From contig NZ_CP022521.1 in the NCBI RefSeq assembly GCF_002234535.1, positions 5,564,001 through 5,628,000 of the forward strand: a DNA stretch of 64,000 nt. Reading direction: 5' to 3'. How positions within the stretch are numbered: the first letter of the stretch is position 1; every line of letters begins with the position of its first letter. The notes under the pieces were generated by a model. The model saw only the letters and a list, made by a program, of their open reading frames with translations, searched no databases and had not been told where the DNA came from. This DNA is from Actinoalloteichus hoggarensis. GTDB taxonomy: Bacteria > Actinomycetota > Actinomycetes > Mycobacteriales > Pseudonocardiaceae. Both the position numbers and the translations under genes were made by a program. Below, piece after piece: positions 1 through 10,084 of this stretch.

Positions 1-134
1 GGTCTCGCGTCCGCCGGGGGCGGTGCCGCCCCCGGCCGGGGCACATCGAGGCGGGGATGTCGAGACAGGGGTAGCGGGCAAGAGGCATCGCGGCGGGGAG
101 GCCGGGCACCACCCCGCGCCGAGCCGCCCCGCGA

Positions 135-542
135 TCAGTCGAGGACGGCGACGGCCTCGACCTCCACCAGCAGATCCGGCTCGGCCAACGCGGCGACGCC
201 CACCAGGGTGCCCGGCGGGACCGGCGTGCCGCCCAGTCGTGCGGCGACCCGCTGGATGCCCTCCACCAGCAGAGGCATCTTGTCGGGCGTCCAGTCGACG
301 GCGTAGATGGTCACCTTCGCGACGTCGTCGAACGAGCCGCCGACCGCTGCCAACGCGGTGGCCACGTTGAGATGGCACTGTTCGAGCTGGGCGGCGAAGT
401 CTCCCTCGCCGACGCGCCCGCCGTCGGCATCGCGGGCGACCTGCCCCGCGATGAACACCATTCTCGATCCCGTCGCGACCGACACCTGCCGGTAGACGTC
501 GACCTTCGGCAGCCCGTCGGGGTTCACCAGGGTGATGGCCAT
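135..542 (-). CDS. RidA/YjgF-family protein
   Basis: A 135-aa protein with the fold signature of the Rid (YjgF/YER057c/UK114) family: an N-terminal VATGSRMVFIAGQVARDADG segment and a C-terminal LLVEVEAVAVLD strand. Family members are small cytosolic trimers, and RidA itself hydrolyses reactive 2-aminoacrylate imines. In my hand alignment the arginine needed for imine deaminase activity (Arg105 of E. coli RidA) falls on a Thr, so this may belong to a Rid subgroup without that activity. It is divergent from a tetR gene with a palindrome between them, which suggests the TetR protein controls it. The family call is firm; the exact function is not known. Confidence 0.9.
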   Translation of the reverse strand: MAITLVNPDGLPKVDVYRQVSVATGSRMVFIAGQVARDADGGRVGEGDFAAQLEQCHLNVATALAAVGGSFDDVAKVTIYAVDWTPDKMPLLVEGIQRVAARLGGTPVPPGTLVGVAALAEPDLLVEVEAVAVLD

Positions 543-591
543 GCTGACTCCTTCTTCACCTGAGCGGCGTGGATTGCTCGGAATCGAAACT

Positions 592-609
592 ATAGCAATG
601 CAATGCTAT
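592..609. promoter_or_regulatory. TetR operator candidate between ridA and tetR
   Basis: Inverted repeat ATAGCA-N6-TGCTAT in an AT-rich patch between the two divergent start codons. The tetR ATG lies only 13 nt downstream and a TATGTA hexamer overlaps the right arm, so a bound repressor would block tetR and probably ridA. Autoregulation is inferred from this geometry, which is typical of TetR-family genes. Confidence 0.55.
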
Positions 610-622
610 GTAATCTTCCCGC

Positions 623-1282
623 ATGGCCAGGACGAAGGATCCGGCGGTGCGCACTCTGCTGATCGAACGCGCCGCGCACCTGCTTCGCGTCCGCGAGCCC
701 GTCACCCTGCGATCCCTGGTGGCCGGGACGGGCGTGTCGACGATGGCCGTCTACACCCACTTCGGCGGCATGGACGGCATGTGGGCCGCGCTCCGACAGG
801 AGGGCTTCACCCGGCTGGCCCGCCGGTTCGCCGCGGTACCCGCGTCGGAGGACCCGGTCGCGGACCTGACTGTCCTGATCACCGCCTATCTCGGCAATGC
901 GCTGGACCACCCCGACCTGTACCGGGTCATGTTCGACGCGAACTTCGAGCTCGAAGACCTCGCGGCGGCGGACGCCACGCTGGAGTACCTCGTCCAGGCG
1001 GTGCATCGATCCCGGCGGGCGGGCCGGTTCGACGCCGACACCGGCGGACTGGAGCTGGCCACCCAGAGCTGGGCCGTCGCCCACGGCCTGGTCTCCCTCG
1101 TCGCCAACGGGCCGCTGCCGACCACGACGCTCGCCGGGGGCGTTCCCCTGTTGACCGCCCTGTTCGTCAGCAGGGGGGACGACCCCGAGAGGTGTGAACG
1201 CTCCGTGCGGGGCGCCTGGCTGCGGTCGCCGCTGCCCGTCGAACCCGTCGGCGACCAGGCCGGCCGCCCCGACAGCGTGTGA
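623..1282 (+). CDS. TetR/AcrR-family transcriptional regulator
   Basis: A 219-aa protein. The N-terminal 50 residues form a TetR helix-turn-helix (the VTLRSLVAGTGVSTMAVYTHFGG segment includes the recognition helix), followed by an all-helical ligand-binding domain of the WHG type. The ATG follows the -10-like TATGTA closely, so the transcript may have almost no leader. It is divergent from the Rid-family gene and convergent with a DUF2306 membrane protein. Its operator is probably the palindrome at 592-609. The inducer is unknown. Confidence 0.9.
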   Translation: MARTKDPAVRTLLIERAAHLLRVREPVTLRSLVAGTGVSTMAVYTHFGGMDGMWAALRQEGFTRLARRFAAVPASEDPVADLTVLITAYLGNALDHPDLYRVMFDANFELEDLAAADATLEYLVQAVHRSRRAGRFDADTGGLELATQSWAVAHGLVSLVANGPLPTTTLAGGVPLLTALFVSRGDDPERCERSVRGAWLRSPLPVEPVGDQAGRPDSV

Positions 1283-1300
1283 GGACGGCCGCCCCCGTCC

Positions 1301-2068
1301 TCACACGGGTTGCTCGGCGACCGGCGCGCGCGCCGCGGAGCCGTGCTCCTGCGAGCCGTGCTCCGCCGGACGGCGCGCGCCGACCTCCGATGCGCCGTCC
1401 CTACCCCGGCCACGCCCGACGAGCGGTCGCAACGCCCGCTGCACGATGAAGTACTCGACCACCAGCACGTTGCCCACGAACGAGGCCCAGGCGCTCGCGG
1501 TGTAGACGGCCTCGAAGGTCAGCGTCGGGTCGACCGTCTGCGCCATCACGCCGAGTCCGAGGTAGAGCCGCAGCGTCACGGCGGCGAAGGTGAGCGCGTA
1601 GTTCCGGATCATCCAGATGCGATGCAACGCCACCTCGCCCCGGCGAATGGTCCGGTACGCCTGAGCGAGGGTGTACAGCCAGGCGGCGACCAGGAGGTAG
1701 AAGGCGGCCTGAGCCGCGAGACCGCTGGTCGAGATCATCGTCGCGAACACGGCGGCGGCCGAGGCGGCCACGACGCAGATCAGGTAGACCCGGCCGAGGA
1801 CTCGGTGCACCTTCGGAGCGCGGCGGCGCAGTCCGCCGACGAACTGGAACGGCCCGATGAGCAGGGCCAGACCGCCCGGCGCCGCGTGCAGGACGATGGT
1901 GAGGAAGTGGGCGGGTGCGTCGGGGTTCAGCGGCATCGTGCTGTTCTCGGGGTCTCCGATCAGGTACGGCGACACCGCGCCGAAGGCGACGGCGACCGCG
2001 GAGACCGCGAGCAGGCCCCAGAGGAGCTGCCAGACGCGGCGGAGGGCCGAGGTGGACAGGTTGGTCAT
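1301..2068 (-). CDS. DUF2306 integral membrane protein
   Basis: A 255-aa protein with about six hydrophobic helices, among them VWQLLWGLLAVSAVAVAFG near the N-terminus and FLTIVLHAAPGGLALLIGPF at about residues 55-75. The His/Arg-rich loops, with VHRVLGRVY and a later MIRNYALTFAAVTLRLYLG segment, match the DUF2306 family, which has no assigned biochemical role. The last 40 residues are a polar tail. Its stop is close to the convergent tetR stop. A palindrome about 20 bp upstream of the start (2087-2102) may be its operator. Confidence 0.8.
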   Translation of the reverse strand: MTNLSTSALRRVWQLLWGLLAVSAVAVAFGAVSPYLIGDPENSTMPLNPDAPAHFLTIVLHAAPGGLALLIGPFQFVGGLRRRAPKVHRVLGRVYLICVVAASAAAVFATMISTSGLAAQAAFYLLVAAWLYTLAQAYRTIRRGEVALHRIWMIRNYALTFAAVTLRLYLGLGVMAQTVDPTLTFEAVYTASAWASFVGNVLVVEYFIVQRALRPLVGRGRGRDGASEVGARRPAEHGSQEHGSAARAPVAEQPV

Positions 2069-2086
2069 GAGCGGTCCTCACGTTAG

Positions 2087-2102
2087 TAGTGACTGATCAC
2101 TA
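2087..2102. promoter_or_regulatory. Operator-like palindrome upstream of the DUF2306 gene
   Basis: TAGTGA-CTGA-TCACTA, a perfect 6+6 inverted repeat starting 19 bp upstream of the DUF2306 start codon. Its sequence differs from the ridA/tetR palindrome, so a different regulator probably binds it. Confidence 0.45.
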
Positions 2103-2738
2103 TCGAATGGGCGGACGAGAGGACATCGACAGCCGATCAAACACGACCCGATCGGGTCCGTCGTACGACCCCCGAGGCCCGCCACGAGGCGGTCCGGCGC
2201 CCGCCCCGCCGGGCGGCGCGCACGCGCGAGAGTCCTCGCTCACTCAGACGACCTGCGATGTCGTCGCTTCTCTCCGCTTGGTGCCGATTCTCCTCTCCGC
2301 CACCGGCACACGGCCATGTCGCCGAGCGGGAGCGGAGCGCGATCGACGACGCCGCGCCGACGACCGGTCGGCGTCACGACCGCCCCGCACGCCGCCCCGG
2401 ACGGCGAACACGACGGGCGGCGGGGGCCGTCGGACGTCCGACGGCCCCCTGCGGCACGCCGACGCGCCCGCCTCGAACCACAGCGGACACCGAACGCGGT
2501 CACGGACGACCGCGCGGCGACGATCGAGCCCGGGGCCGCGCCGTCTCGCTTCGAACGAGCACGTGGCCGACACACCCCGACCGACCCGGCGGTCGAGCAG
2601 AAGGTCGAGATGCGGCAGGTGCTCGAGGCTGAGGACTTTCGGCGAGGAGTCTCCTCGGCGGCGGCGGCGCGACCCGTGCGGACAGGCCACGATCTCGCAG
2701 GCGGCCCGCCCGACGCCGCGACCCGCCGATCCGGCGGG
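2103..2738. other. Intergenic stretch, no gene seen
   Basis: About 640 bp of GC-rich sequence. Open frames exist on both strands, but their translations are Arg/Pro/Ala-rich with no recognisable domain, as expected for non-coding high-GC DNA. I see no RNA gene. Confidence 0.6.
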
Positions 2739-3263
2739 TCAGCCGTCGAGCCTCCGCAGTCCCGTCCGGTAGCGCCGACCGTTCTCGACATAGCGCTCCA
2801 CGTTGCCCTTCCAGGTCCCCGGCGCGACCTCGTGGCCCTCGCGAATCCGCGCGGGCACGCCCAGCGCCATCGCGCGGGCGGGGATCCTCGTGCCGAAGGA
2901 GACGACCGCGCCCGCGCCGACCACCGCGCCCTCCTCCACCACGACGCCGTTGAGCACCACCGAACCCGAGCCGATCAGGCAGTGATCGGCCACCGTCGCC
3001 CCTTCGACGTGCACGGCGTGACCCAGCACGCAGTCCGAGCCGATGAGGGTGGCGTGCTGTTCGGTGCAGTGAATGATCGAACCGTCCTGCACACTGGTCC
3101 GCTCGCCGATCTCGATGATCCCGTAGTCCCCTCGCAGCACGGCCTGCGGCCACACGGTCGATCCCGCGCCGATCGTGACCCGGCCGATCACCGTCGCGTC
3201 AGGATGGACGTAGGCATCCGGGTGAATGCGAGGCTCCCAGTCGTCCAACGCGTAGATCGCCAT
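2739..3263 (-). CDS. Gamma-carbonic anhydrase-family protein
   Basis: A 174-aa left-handed beta-helix protein built from hexapeptide repeats (for example DATVIGRVTIGAGSTVWPQA and the DYGIIEIGERTSVQDGSII turns). The metal-site histidines are visible in the segment HCTEQHATLIG...GHAVHVEG at about residues 68-85, which supports a gamma-class carbonic anhydrase. Many members are annotated only as transferase hexapeptide proteins, so catalysis is likely but unproven. It is transcribed alone on the minus strand, and a GGAGG lies just before the ATG. Confidence 0.9.
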   Translation of the reverse strand: MAIYALDDWEPRIHPDAYVHPDATVIGRVTIGAGSTVWPQAVLRGDYGIIEIGERTSVQDGSIIHCTEQHATLIGSDCVLGHAVHVEGATVADHCLIGSGSVVLNGVVVEEGAVVGAGAVVSFGTRIPARAMALGVPARIREGHEVAPGTWKGNVERYVENGRRYRTGLRRLDG

Positions 3264-3448
3264 CGTGATCCCTCCTCGTCGTGGGCACGTGCGCCGCGGA
3301 CCGGGTGGTCTCCGGTCCGCCGTGGTGCGGGGTCCGCCGTGGTGCGGGACGGCCGGAGGGACGCGGGCGCCGCCTCCACGAATGCCGCCTCCGCGGGAAT
3401 GCCGACAGCGCCGGTGCGACAGCCCGGGCGCCTCACGGGCCGAGATCG

Positions 3449-4081
3449 TCAGCGCCCGGCGGCGGTCGCCTCGGCTCGGCTCGGCTTCGGCCGCGCGGCA
3501 CCGGGAGGCGCCGCCTCGGCAGGCCCGTCCGGCCGGTGGGCATCCGACTGCTCGACGGCCGACGCCCGGGCCTGATCGGCACCGCCCGCGCGACCGTCGA
3601 GGACCTTGGCGAAACAGAGACTGCGCTCGTCGTCGCGGTAGTGGCCGTACTTCGGCAACGGCTGATAGCCCGACGAGCCGTACAGCGCGACCGCCTCCGG
3701 CTGGGCGTTCCCGGTCTCGAGGATGAATCGCCTGCAGCCCGCGTCGGCCGCGGTCTGCTCCAGGAACACGAGGGTCTGCCGGGCCAGGCCGCGCCCCCGG
3801 AATCCGGCCGAGACGTACATCCGCTTCAGCTCGGCGTCGTCGCCCCGCAGGTGCGAGTCGTCCATCCCGTCCGAGCCGACCACGATGCGCCGCCAGCCGC
3901 CCGTGGCCACCGGCCTGCCGTCGAGGTAGCCGATCACGAAGAGCCCGCGCGGCGGCGCGAACTGGTCGGCGGCCACCGGCGTCTGATCCTCGTCGCCGTA
4001 ACGCCGCACGTACTCCTGCTGCACCTCGGCGATCAGCCGCTTCGCGTCCGGGTGATCGAAGGGGGTGATGCGCAGCTCCAT
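3449..4081 (-). CDS. GNAT-family N-acetyltransferase
   Basis: A 210-aa protein. The GNAT core covers residues 1-145: the acetyl-CoA loop is seen as MYVSAGFRGRGLARQTLVFL (a Q/RxxGxG/A-type motif) and beta-5/alpha-4 as RFILETGNAQPEAVALYGSSGY. The last 60 residues are a low-complexity Ala/Pro/Arg tail. The start MELRITPFDHPDAK was chosen because upstream codons give only Arg/Gly-rich sequence. The substrate is unknown. It lies downstream of thiL on the same strand, about 340 bp away. Confidence 0.85.
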   Translation of the reverse strand: MELRITPFDHPDAKRLIAEVQQEYVRRYGDEDQTPVAADQFAPPRGLFVIGYLDGRPVATGGWRRIVVGSDGMDDSHLRGDDAELKRMYVSAGFRGRGLARQTLVFLEQTAADAGCRRFILETGNAQPEAVALYGSSGYQPLPKYGHYRDDERSLCFAKVLDGRAGGADQARASAVEQSDAHRPDGPAEAAPPGAARPKPSRAEATAAGR

Positions 4082-4425
4082 GTCCGGCAGGCTACTGAGC
4101 AGGCCGCACACCGGGCCAGCGGTTGTGGGCAGGCGCTCAGCCCGCCCTCCCGCCCGTGCCGAACCGGCGGAGGGTCGACTCGGCGCCCCACGCGGCGCAC
4201 CGCCGGAGCCGCCCCGGCGTCCGCCCGCTCGGCGATGCCGGGTTCGGATCGCCGCCGAATCGGCCGGCAGGTCGGGTCCGCGGCGGGTCCGACACAGACG
4301 AGAGCCCATCCGAACGCACCCTCCGCGACGTCGGCCCCGGGGACGGCGGACTCAGGACAGCGTCGCCACGATCTCCTCGGGCCGCCGAGGGCGCGGACGG
4401 GCGGACTGAGGGGATTCCGTCGAGA

Positions 4426-5406
4426 TCAGGGATGCCGCCAGTGCTCCCAGCCCGAGGGGCCGTCGTAGGTCCGGCCGTCGACGGTGATCAGGCTCCCCGT
4501 GCCCACCGTGCCCACCGCGCGCCATTCCGGCGGCAGCACGGCCTCGGCGGGGAACGTCGCGGCCAGCGCATGGTCCTCGCCCCCGGTCAGCACCCAGTGC
4601 AGCGGGTCGGCGCCGAGCGCGGAGGCCACGTCCACGAGCCGCTGGTGCACCTCCAGTCGGTCACTCCAGACGTCGATCGAGACGGCCGAGGCCTCCGCGA
4701 TGTGGCCGAGGTCGGCCAGCAGCCCGTCCGAGACGTCGATCATGGCGCTGGCACCCGCGTCCGCCGCCTCGGGCCCCGCCGCGTAGGGCGGCGTCGGCAC
4801 CCGCTGCGCCGCCACCACCGCGCCGGGCGAACGGAATCCGCGGCCCAGGACGGCGAGTCCGGCGGCGGCCCAGCCGAGCCTGCCGCAGACCGCGACGACG
4901 TCCCCCGGCCGAGCACCCGACCGTGTCACGGCCCGACGCCCCGCCAGGTCGCCCAGCGCGGTCACCGAGATCATGATCTGCTGAGCGGTCACCATGTCGC
5001 CGCCGACGATGCCGACGCCGACCGACGCGGCCTCCTCCCACATTCCCGAGGTCAGCCCGTCGATCACCTCGGTCGGGGTGTCCGCCGGGCAGGCGAGCCC
5101 CATCAGCAGTCCGGTCGGCGCGGCGCCCATCGCGGCCACGTCGGCGAGGTTCACGGCGATCGCCTTCCGGCCGACCTGACGCGGGTTCGACCAGTCCAAC
5201 CGGAAGTGCACCCCCTCGACGAGGATGTCGGTGCTCGCGACCACCCGGCCGTCCGGGGCGGCCACCACGGCCGCGTCGTCACCGGGTCCGAGCAGCGTGC
5301 TGCCGGACTGAGGTCTGCCCGACGTGATGCGCTCGATGACGCCGAACTCACCGAGTCCGGCGACCGTGTCCCGCTCCGCCGGCTCCGGGTGCAAACGGAC
5401 CTCCAA
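4426..5406 (-). CDS. thiL: Thiamine-monophosphate kinase
   Basis: A 326-aa protein that phosphorylates thiamine monophosphate to thiamine diphosphate, the active cofactor. The PurM/AIR-synthetase-like fold is recognised from LLGPGDDAAVV, STDILVEGVHF, the GGDMVTA turn and the IDVSDGLLADLGHIAE segment; the Asp residues bind Mg-ATP. The start is TTG; a second TTG at 5394 follows GGAGG with ideal spacing and may be the real start (322 aa). It is divergent from a single-domain Lrp protein, as in many actinobacteria. Confidence 0.93.
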   Translation of the reverse strand: MEVRLHPEPAERDTVAGLGEFGVIERITSGRPQSGSTLLGPGDDAAVVAAPDGRVVASTDILVEGVHFRLDWSNPRQVGRKAIAVNLADVAAMGAAPTGLLMGLACPADTPTEVIDGLTSGMWEEAASVGVGIVGGDMVTAQQIMISVTALGDLAGRRAVTRSGARPGDVVAVCGRLGWAAAGLAVLGRGFRSPGAVVAAQRVPTPPYAAGPEAADAGASAMIDVSDGLLADLGHIAEASAVSIDVWSDRLEVHQRLVDVASALGADPLHWVLTGGEDHALAATFPAEAVLPPEWRAVGTVGTGSLITVDGRTYDGPSGWEHWRHP

Positions 5407-5496
5407 TGGTCTGAGTCCCTAATACTTCACCACCTGGGGTACTTTGCTGCACACGTTCCTACCCCGAGCAGACCCGTCCAGACGAAGGGGCACGCC

Positions 5497-5730
5497 GTGG
5501 TCCAGGCATACATCCTGATCCAAACAGAGGTCGGCAAGGCAGCCGCGGTCGCTGCCGAGATCAGCAGCATTCCCGGCGTCACCACCGCCGAGGACGTCAC
5601 CGGTCCCTATGACGTCATCGTCCGCGCGGAGTCGGACTCCGTCGACGAACTGGGCCGTCTCGTCGTCGCCCGAGTGCAGAACGTGGCGGGCATCACCCGC
5701 ACGCTGACCTGCCCGGTGGTGCGACTCTGA
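5497..5730 (+). CDS. Single-domain Lrp/AsnC ligand-binding protein
   Basis: A 77-aa protein consisting only of a RAM (Lrp/AsnC C-terminal) domain: VQAYILIQTEVGKAAAVAAE, then VTGPYDVIVRAESDSVDELG and a C-terminal GITRTLTCPVVRL strand. There is no DNA-binding helix-turn-helix, so it probably assembles into oligomers and senses an amino acid or partners a full Lrp. The GTG start was chosen because GAAGGGG precedes it by about 6 nt; upstream codons are antisense to thiL. It sits between divergent thiL and DUF3515, a conserved actinobacterial arrangement. Confidence 0.9.
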   Translation: MVQAYILIQTEVGKAAAVAAEISSIPGVTTAEDVTGPYDVIVRAESDSVDELGRLVVARVQNVAGITRTLTCPVVRL

Positions 5731-5771
5731 CCCGGGGAGACCACGCCGCCTCACCGTGATGTCATGAGGAC

Positions 5772-6341
5772 ATGACCGAGGCAGGTTCCGGGCAGGTCCC
5801 GCGTCCGCTGATCGCGGCGGCGATCGGGCTCCCTCTCGCGTTGGCGGTGGCCGTCGGGGTGCTGGCGTTCAACGCGGAGTCGCAGAGCTCGATCGACGAC
5901 GCGGCCTTGGCGGCCGAGCGGACCGGTCCGCTGGCGTTGGCGACGATCCCCGCTCCGGACGCCGAATCGCCCGAGTGCGTGGACCTCGTCGCCGCGCTTC
6001 CCGAGGAGCTGTCCTCCGGGGAGGACACCCTCGCCCGACGTGAACTGATCGATCCCGCGCCGCCGGGCGCCGCTGCCTGGGGCAGCGCCGACCACGACCC
6101 GGTGGTGCTGCGCTGCGGGCTCGGCACCCCCGCGGAGCTGACCCCCACCTCGCAGCTGTTGGACCTGTCGGGCGTCCAGTGGCTGGAGATGACCGGTGAG
6201 GGCTCGACGACCTGGGCGGCCGTGGACCGTCCGGTCGGGGTGGCCCTGACCATGCCCGACGGCATGGGCAGCGGGCCGTTGCAGAGCGTCTCCACCGTGC
6301 TGGGCGAACGGCTGCCCGCCGTGGAGATCGAGATCGACTGA
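5772..6341 (+). CDS. DUF3515 membrane-anchored protein
   Basis: A 189-aa protein with one N-terminal membrane helix (about residues 12-32) and an exported domain with two cysteines, in SPECVDLV and VLRCGLG, that could form a disulfide. This matches the actinobacterial DUF3515 family. Its function is unknown, but the family is usually encoded right next to ddl and thiL, hinting at an envelope role. Here ddl is not adjacent: it lies about 17 kb to the right, beyond the CRISPR-Cas region. Confidence 0.85.
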   Translation: MTEAGSGQVPRPLIAAAIGLPLALAVAVGVLAFNAESQSSIDDAALAAERTGPLALATIPAPDAESPECVDLVAALPEELSSGEDTLARRELIDPAPPGAAAWGSADHDPVVLRCGLGTPAELTPTSQLLDLSGVQWLEMTGEGSTTWAAVDRPVGVALTMPDGMGSGPLQSVSTVLGERLPAVEIEID

Positions 6342-7284
6342 TCTTCGCCGCGCCTGGCCGTCCGGACCGTCGACGTGTCGGGGCCGCCGCAGGCAGGCTC
6401 GCACCACGCCCGCCTCGAATGCGGCGGCACGCACGGCATCCAAGAACGCGGTGTCGAGCACGGGCTGATCAAGACGGCGGCGCCGGGTGCGGCCCGCGGC
6501 CGGGCATACGCCGCGCCCACACTCCACAACGGACATCGAGTAAGCCCGCTCCGTCGGCCCTGATCACCGCGCAGACCGCCGATCGGCGCGGCCGCCGATC
6601 GGCCCCTGCTCCGTACGCCACCGCTCCGGCGCCCTGCGGGCAGCCCTCGTAGCACCGGCGAACAGCCTGCGGGCCGCCGAACCCGACGTCGGCGGCGGTG
6701 GTCCCCGGCGGCGAGAAGCCTCACGCGGGTGGTGAACCGCTCCGTCGAGTCCAGGCGTCGGCCCTGAGTCGGAAGACACCGGCCGCTGTCTCCCCTCGGC
6801 ACGGTCACCGGCGCCGGGAGACCGGGCCGAGACGGCCGTGGACGAAGCCCGGAAGGCGATACCCGGCCGGCAGAGCGCCGTCTCCCGCCCCTGGCGAGTC
6901 GTCTCGCCTCCTGAACCGGCGCGGGCGAGCCGTCGGTCGTCGGCACGCATCGTGCCGTTGCCACTGCCCGCGTCCGCAGGCCCGGCAGGCCTGCCGGGCC
7001 GTGCACCGTGCGCTCCGCCAGGTCACGGATCACCAGGCAGCCGAGGACGTCGGGCAGGCAGAGACGTGTGCGTGCCGCTCGCGAGGCCGGGCGTGATCAA
7101 CAGCCTGTGGTCGCCGTCGCGGCGGCCAGCCTCGGCTCGCCGGTTCTCCGTGTTGGTGCCCCGTCCCCCGTCTCACGCCGGGCGCAGCCGGTCTCGTGTC
7201 TGCCGTCGTCCACTCCGCCGGAGCTCGGTGGAGGACGCCGTCCGCCCTTCTCACCAGCGCGGACTTCGAATCGGCCGAACTCGG
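6342..7284. other. Long intergenic stretch, left edge of the accessory region
   Basis: About 940 bp with no believable gene: translations in all frames are Arg/Pro/Ala-rich and match nothing I recognise. It lies where the conserved DUF3515-ddl junction would be expected, so the left boundary of the inserted region probably falls here. I see no clear att repeat, tRNA or transposase. Confidence 0.5.
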
Positions 7285-7339
7285 TTGACAACCGACGCGA
7301 CCTCCGAAGTACTATTTACCTACGACACTAGGTAAATAG
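7285..7339 (+). promoter_or_regulatory. Promoter and YtrA-type operator of the gntR-ABC operon
   Basis: TTGACA (7285-7290) and TACTAT (7310-7315) form a recognisable -35/-10 pair with a 19-bp spacer. Overlapping the -10 is a perfect inverted repeat, CTATTTACCT-N8-AGGTAAATAG (7312-7339). It stands out as AT-rich in GC-rich DNA and is the kind of site bound by YtrA-subfamily GntR repressors. Binding would block RNA polymerase, so the operon is probably repressed by its first gene. Confidence 0.7.
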
Positions 7340-7356
7340 GTCGATAGGACGGCGCG

Positions 7357-7751
7357 TTGATCCACTTCACCGTGAGCCCGAGTTCCGGGGTCCCCCCGTA
7401 TCTCCAGCTCGTCCACCAGGTCGAGCAGGCGATCCGACTCGGCCACCTGACCAGGGGCGATCGACTTCCGACCGTGAAGGAGGTCGCTCGCATGGTGGCC
7501 GTCAATCCGAACACCGTTCTCAAGGCGTACCGGGAGTTGGAGCACAAGGGACTGGCCCAGGGCAGGCCGGGGCGCGGGACGTTCGTCGCCGCCGAGGCCG
7601 CCGACCCGGTCCCCGAGGCCCGCCTCCGCGAACTTCAGGACTCCCTGGCGGGCTGGATCCGGTCGGCCAGGGCCGCGGGCCTCGACGCCGACGGCATGAC
7701 GGGGCTGTTCACCGCGGCATTGACCGACACCACTTCGAAGGGAGACGACGT

Positions 7752-7755
<4 letters not shown>
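7357..7755 (+). CDS. GntR-family regulator, YtrA subfamily
   Basis: A 132-aa protein. A winged helix at about residues 10-75 (YLQLVHQVEQAIRLGHLTRG, then TVKEVARMVAVNPNTVLKAY) is followed by a short helical dimerisation tail of the YtrA type, with no effector domain. YtrA members repress adjacent ABC transporter genes. The TTG start is preceded by AGGA, and the translation begins MIHFTVSPSSGVP, typical for the family. Its stop overlaps the ATPase start by 4 nt (ATGA), so the two are translationally coupled. The inducing signal is often a cell-envelope agent, but none is shown here. Confidence 0.9.
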
Positions 7756-8629
<874 letters not shown>

Positions 8630-8633
<4 letters not shown>

Positions 8634-9580
8634 TCTGGCTCGCCTTACGACGGCGGCGCGGCGCGCTGATCGTCCTGACCACGCTCGTCGTCCTCCTCGC
8701 GGCGGCCTACCTGGTCGCGGGGTTCATGACGCGGGCGCTCTACCCCGTCGAGCATCTCGGCGAATGCACCCACGGACAGAGCGGGTCCCTCGCCCGCTGC
8801 GGGCTCGACTACGGAGAGCCCGCCTACCACTTCCTCGGCTTCATGCACGGCCTGGCTGCCTGGCTCGGGTTGACTCCCCTGCTGATCGGTCTCTTCCTCG
8901 CCGTGCCCGCCACCGCGCGGGACTACGAGACCGGGGCCGTGCGCTGGGCGTTCACCCAGGACGTGAGCCGACGACGCTGGCTGATCACGACGACGTCCGC
9001 CGCGCTGGTGCCCGCCGTGATCCTGAGCGTGGTGTTCCAGCTCGGTTATCAGTTCTGGCACGCCCCGTACGGCGCGTTCTACGGGCAGTTCGGGCAGATT
9101 CGGGGTTACGAACTGGGCCCGTTGACGATGCCGATGCTGACGGTCTTCATGGTCGTGCTCGGCCTGTTCGCCGCGGTGGCGTCGCGCCGGGTGACGGCGG
9201 CGATCGCCACGACCGTCCTCGGCTGGTACGTCGTCGCGTTCGTCCTCAGCTTCCTACGGCCGCGCTACCTGCCCCCGCTGACCACGGAGGGCGGACACGC
9301 GCCCAGCCGGGCCGACTGGCGACTCGAGACCCGGGTCACCGACGCCACGGGCGCCCGGGTGCCCCTGAACGAGGCCTACGACCGCGCCGAGCGGCTCCGG
9401 ATCGCCGACGGGGGCACGAACGTCGACGACTACTTCGACGCGGCCGGACTCGTCCGATGGGCCGAATACCAGCCCGCCGAGCGCTTCTGGACCTTTCAAC
9501 TCATCGAGGCGGGCATCCTGCTCGCCCTGACCATGCTGACCTTCGCCGGGACCTGGCTGCTGGTCCGACGTCGGACCTGA
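8630..9580 (+). CDS. ABC transporter permease-like membrane protein
   Basis: A 316-aa membrane protein with about six helices: one at the N-terminus (LIVLTTLVVLLAAAYLVAGF), a pair around residues 75-135, another pair around 165-210 and one near the C-terminus. The loop between the first two helices has a Cys pair (GECTHG...ARCG). The GTG start overlaps the ATPase stop. It shares its N-terminal layout, WL-x-RRR-x-ALI, with the protein at 10085-11050, so the two are paralogues and may pair as transporter halves. Confidence 0.82.
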
Positions 9581-10084
9581 GCAGCGCGAGTCGATCTTCG
9601 ACTCCGGAGCTCTCGGGGGGGTTCCGGAGCCGACGGGGGCGAGTTGGGGGTTCGTCCCGACCAGATGACGGCGGAGCGCGGCGGCAGGGGCGAACCGGGG
9701 CCGCCGCGACTCCGCCGTCGACGCCCCGGACGGCGCCGAGTCGCATCGCGCGGCGACGCCTGATTCGGGCAGCCGCGGTGCTCTCGCCCACCACGCGGGT
9801 GGGCGCGACTCCGACGCTTCGGCATCGGACGCTCGCCATGTCTTCGCGCAGCTCGGCGACCGGCACACGGCCGTCGCGCGGGAAGGCTGCCGATTCGTCG
9901 GAGAGAGAACCGACGAGATCACCGATCAGCACACCGCCGCGCGGCCGGTGCTCGAGCCGTAGGTGACGCTTTCGATTCGCCGTCGCCGGCCGCGCCGAGT
10001 CCCTGAAATCGAGAGGTGTCCACCGCGGTGGACACCCGATACATCTCTTTCGTCGTCGACGACGAAGAAACGGAGTGATCGACG
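9581..10084. promoter_or_regulatory. Intergenic region with two perfect palindromes
   Basis: About 500 bp without a convincing gene between the two permease genes. Just upstream of the second permease are two perfect palindromes. The first, 10015-10036 (22 bp), has half-site GGTGTCCACCG. The second, 10049-10066 (18 bp), has half-site TTCGTCGTC. They could be operators, or the first could end the upstream operon, although no T-run follows. Their presence suggests that the second permease has its own control. Confidence 0.5.

Noticed and set aside
6342-7284. Possible att site, integrase or transposase at the left edge of the CRISPR region
   Set aside because: I looked for direct repeats shared with the right edge and for recombinase motifs and found none.
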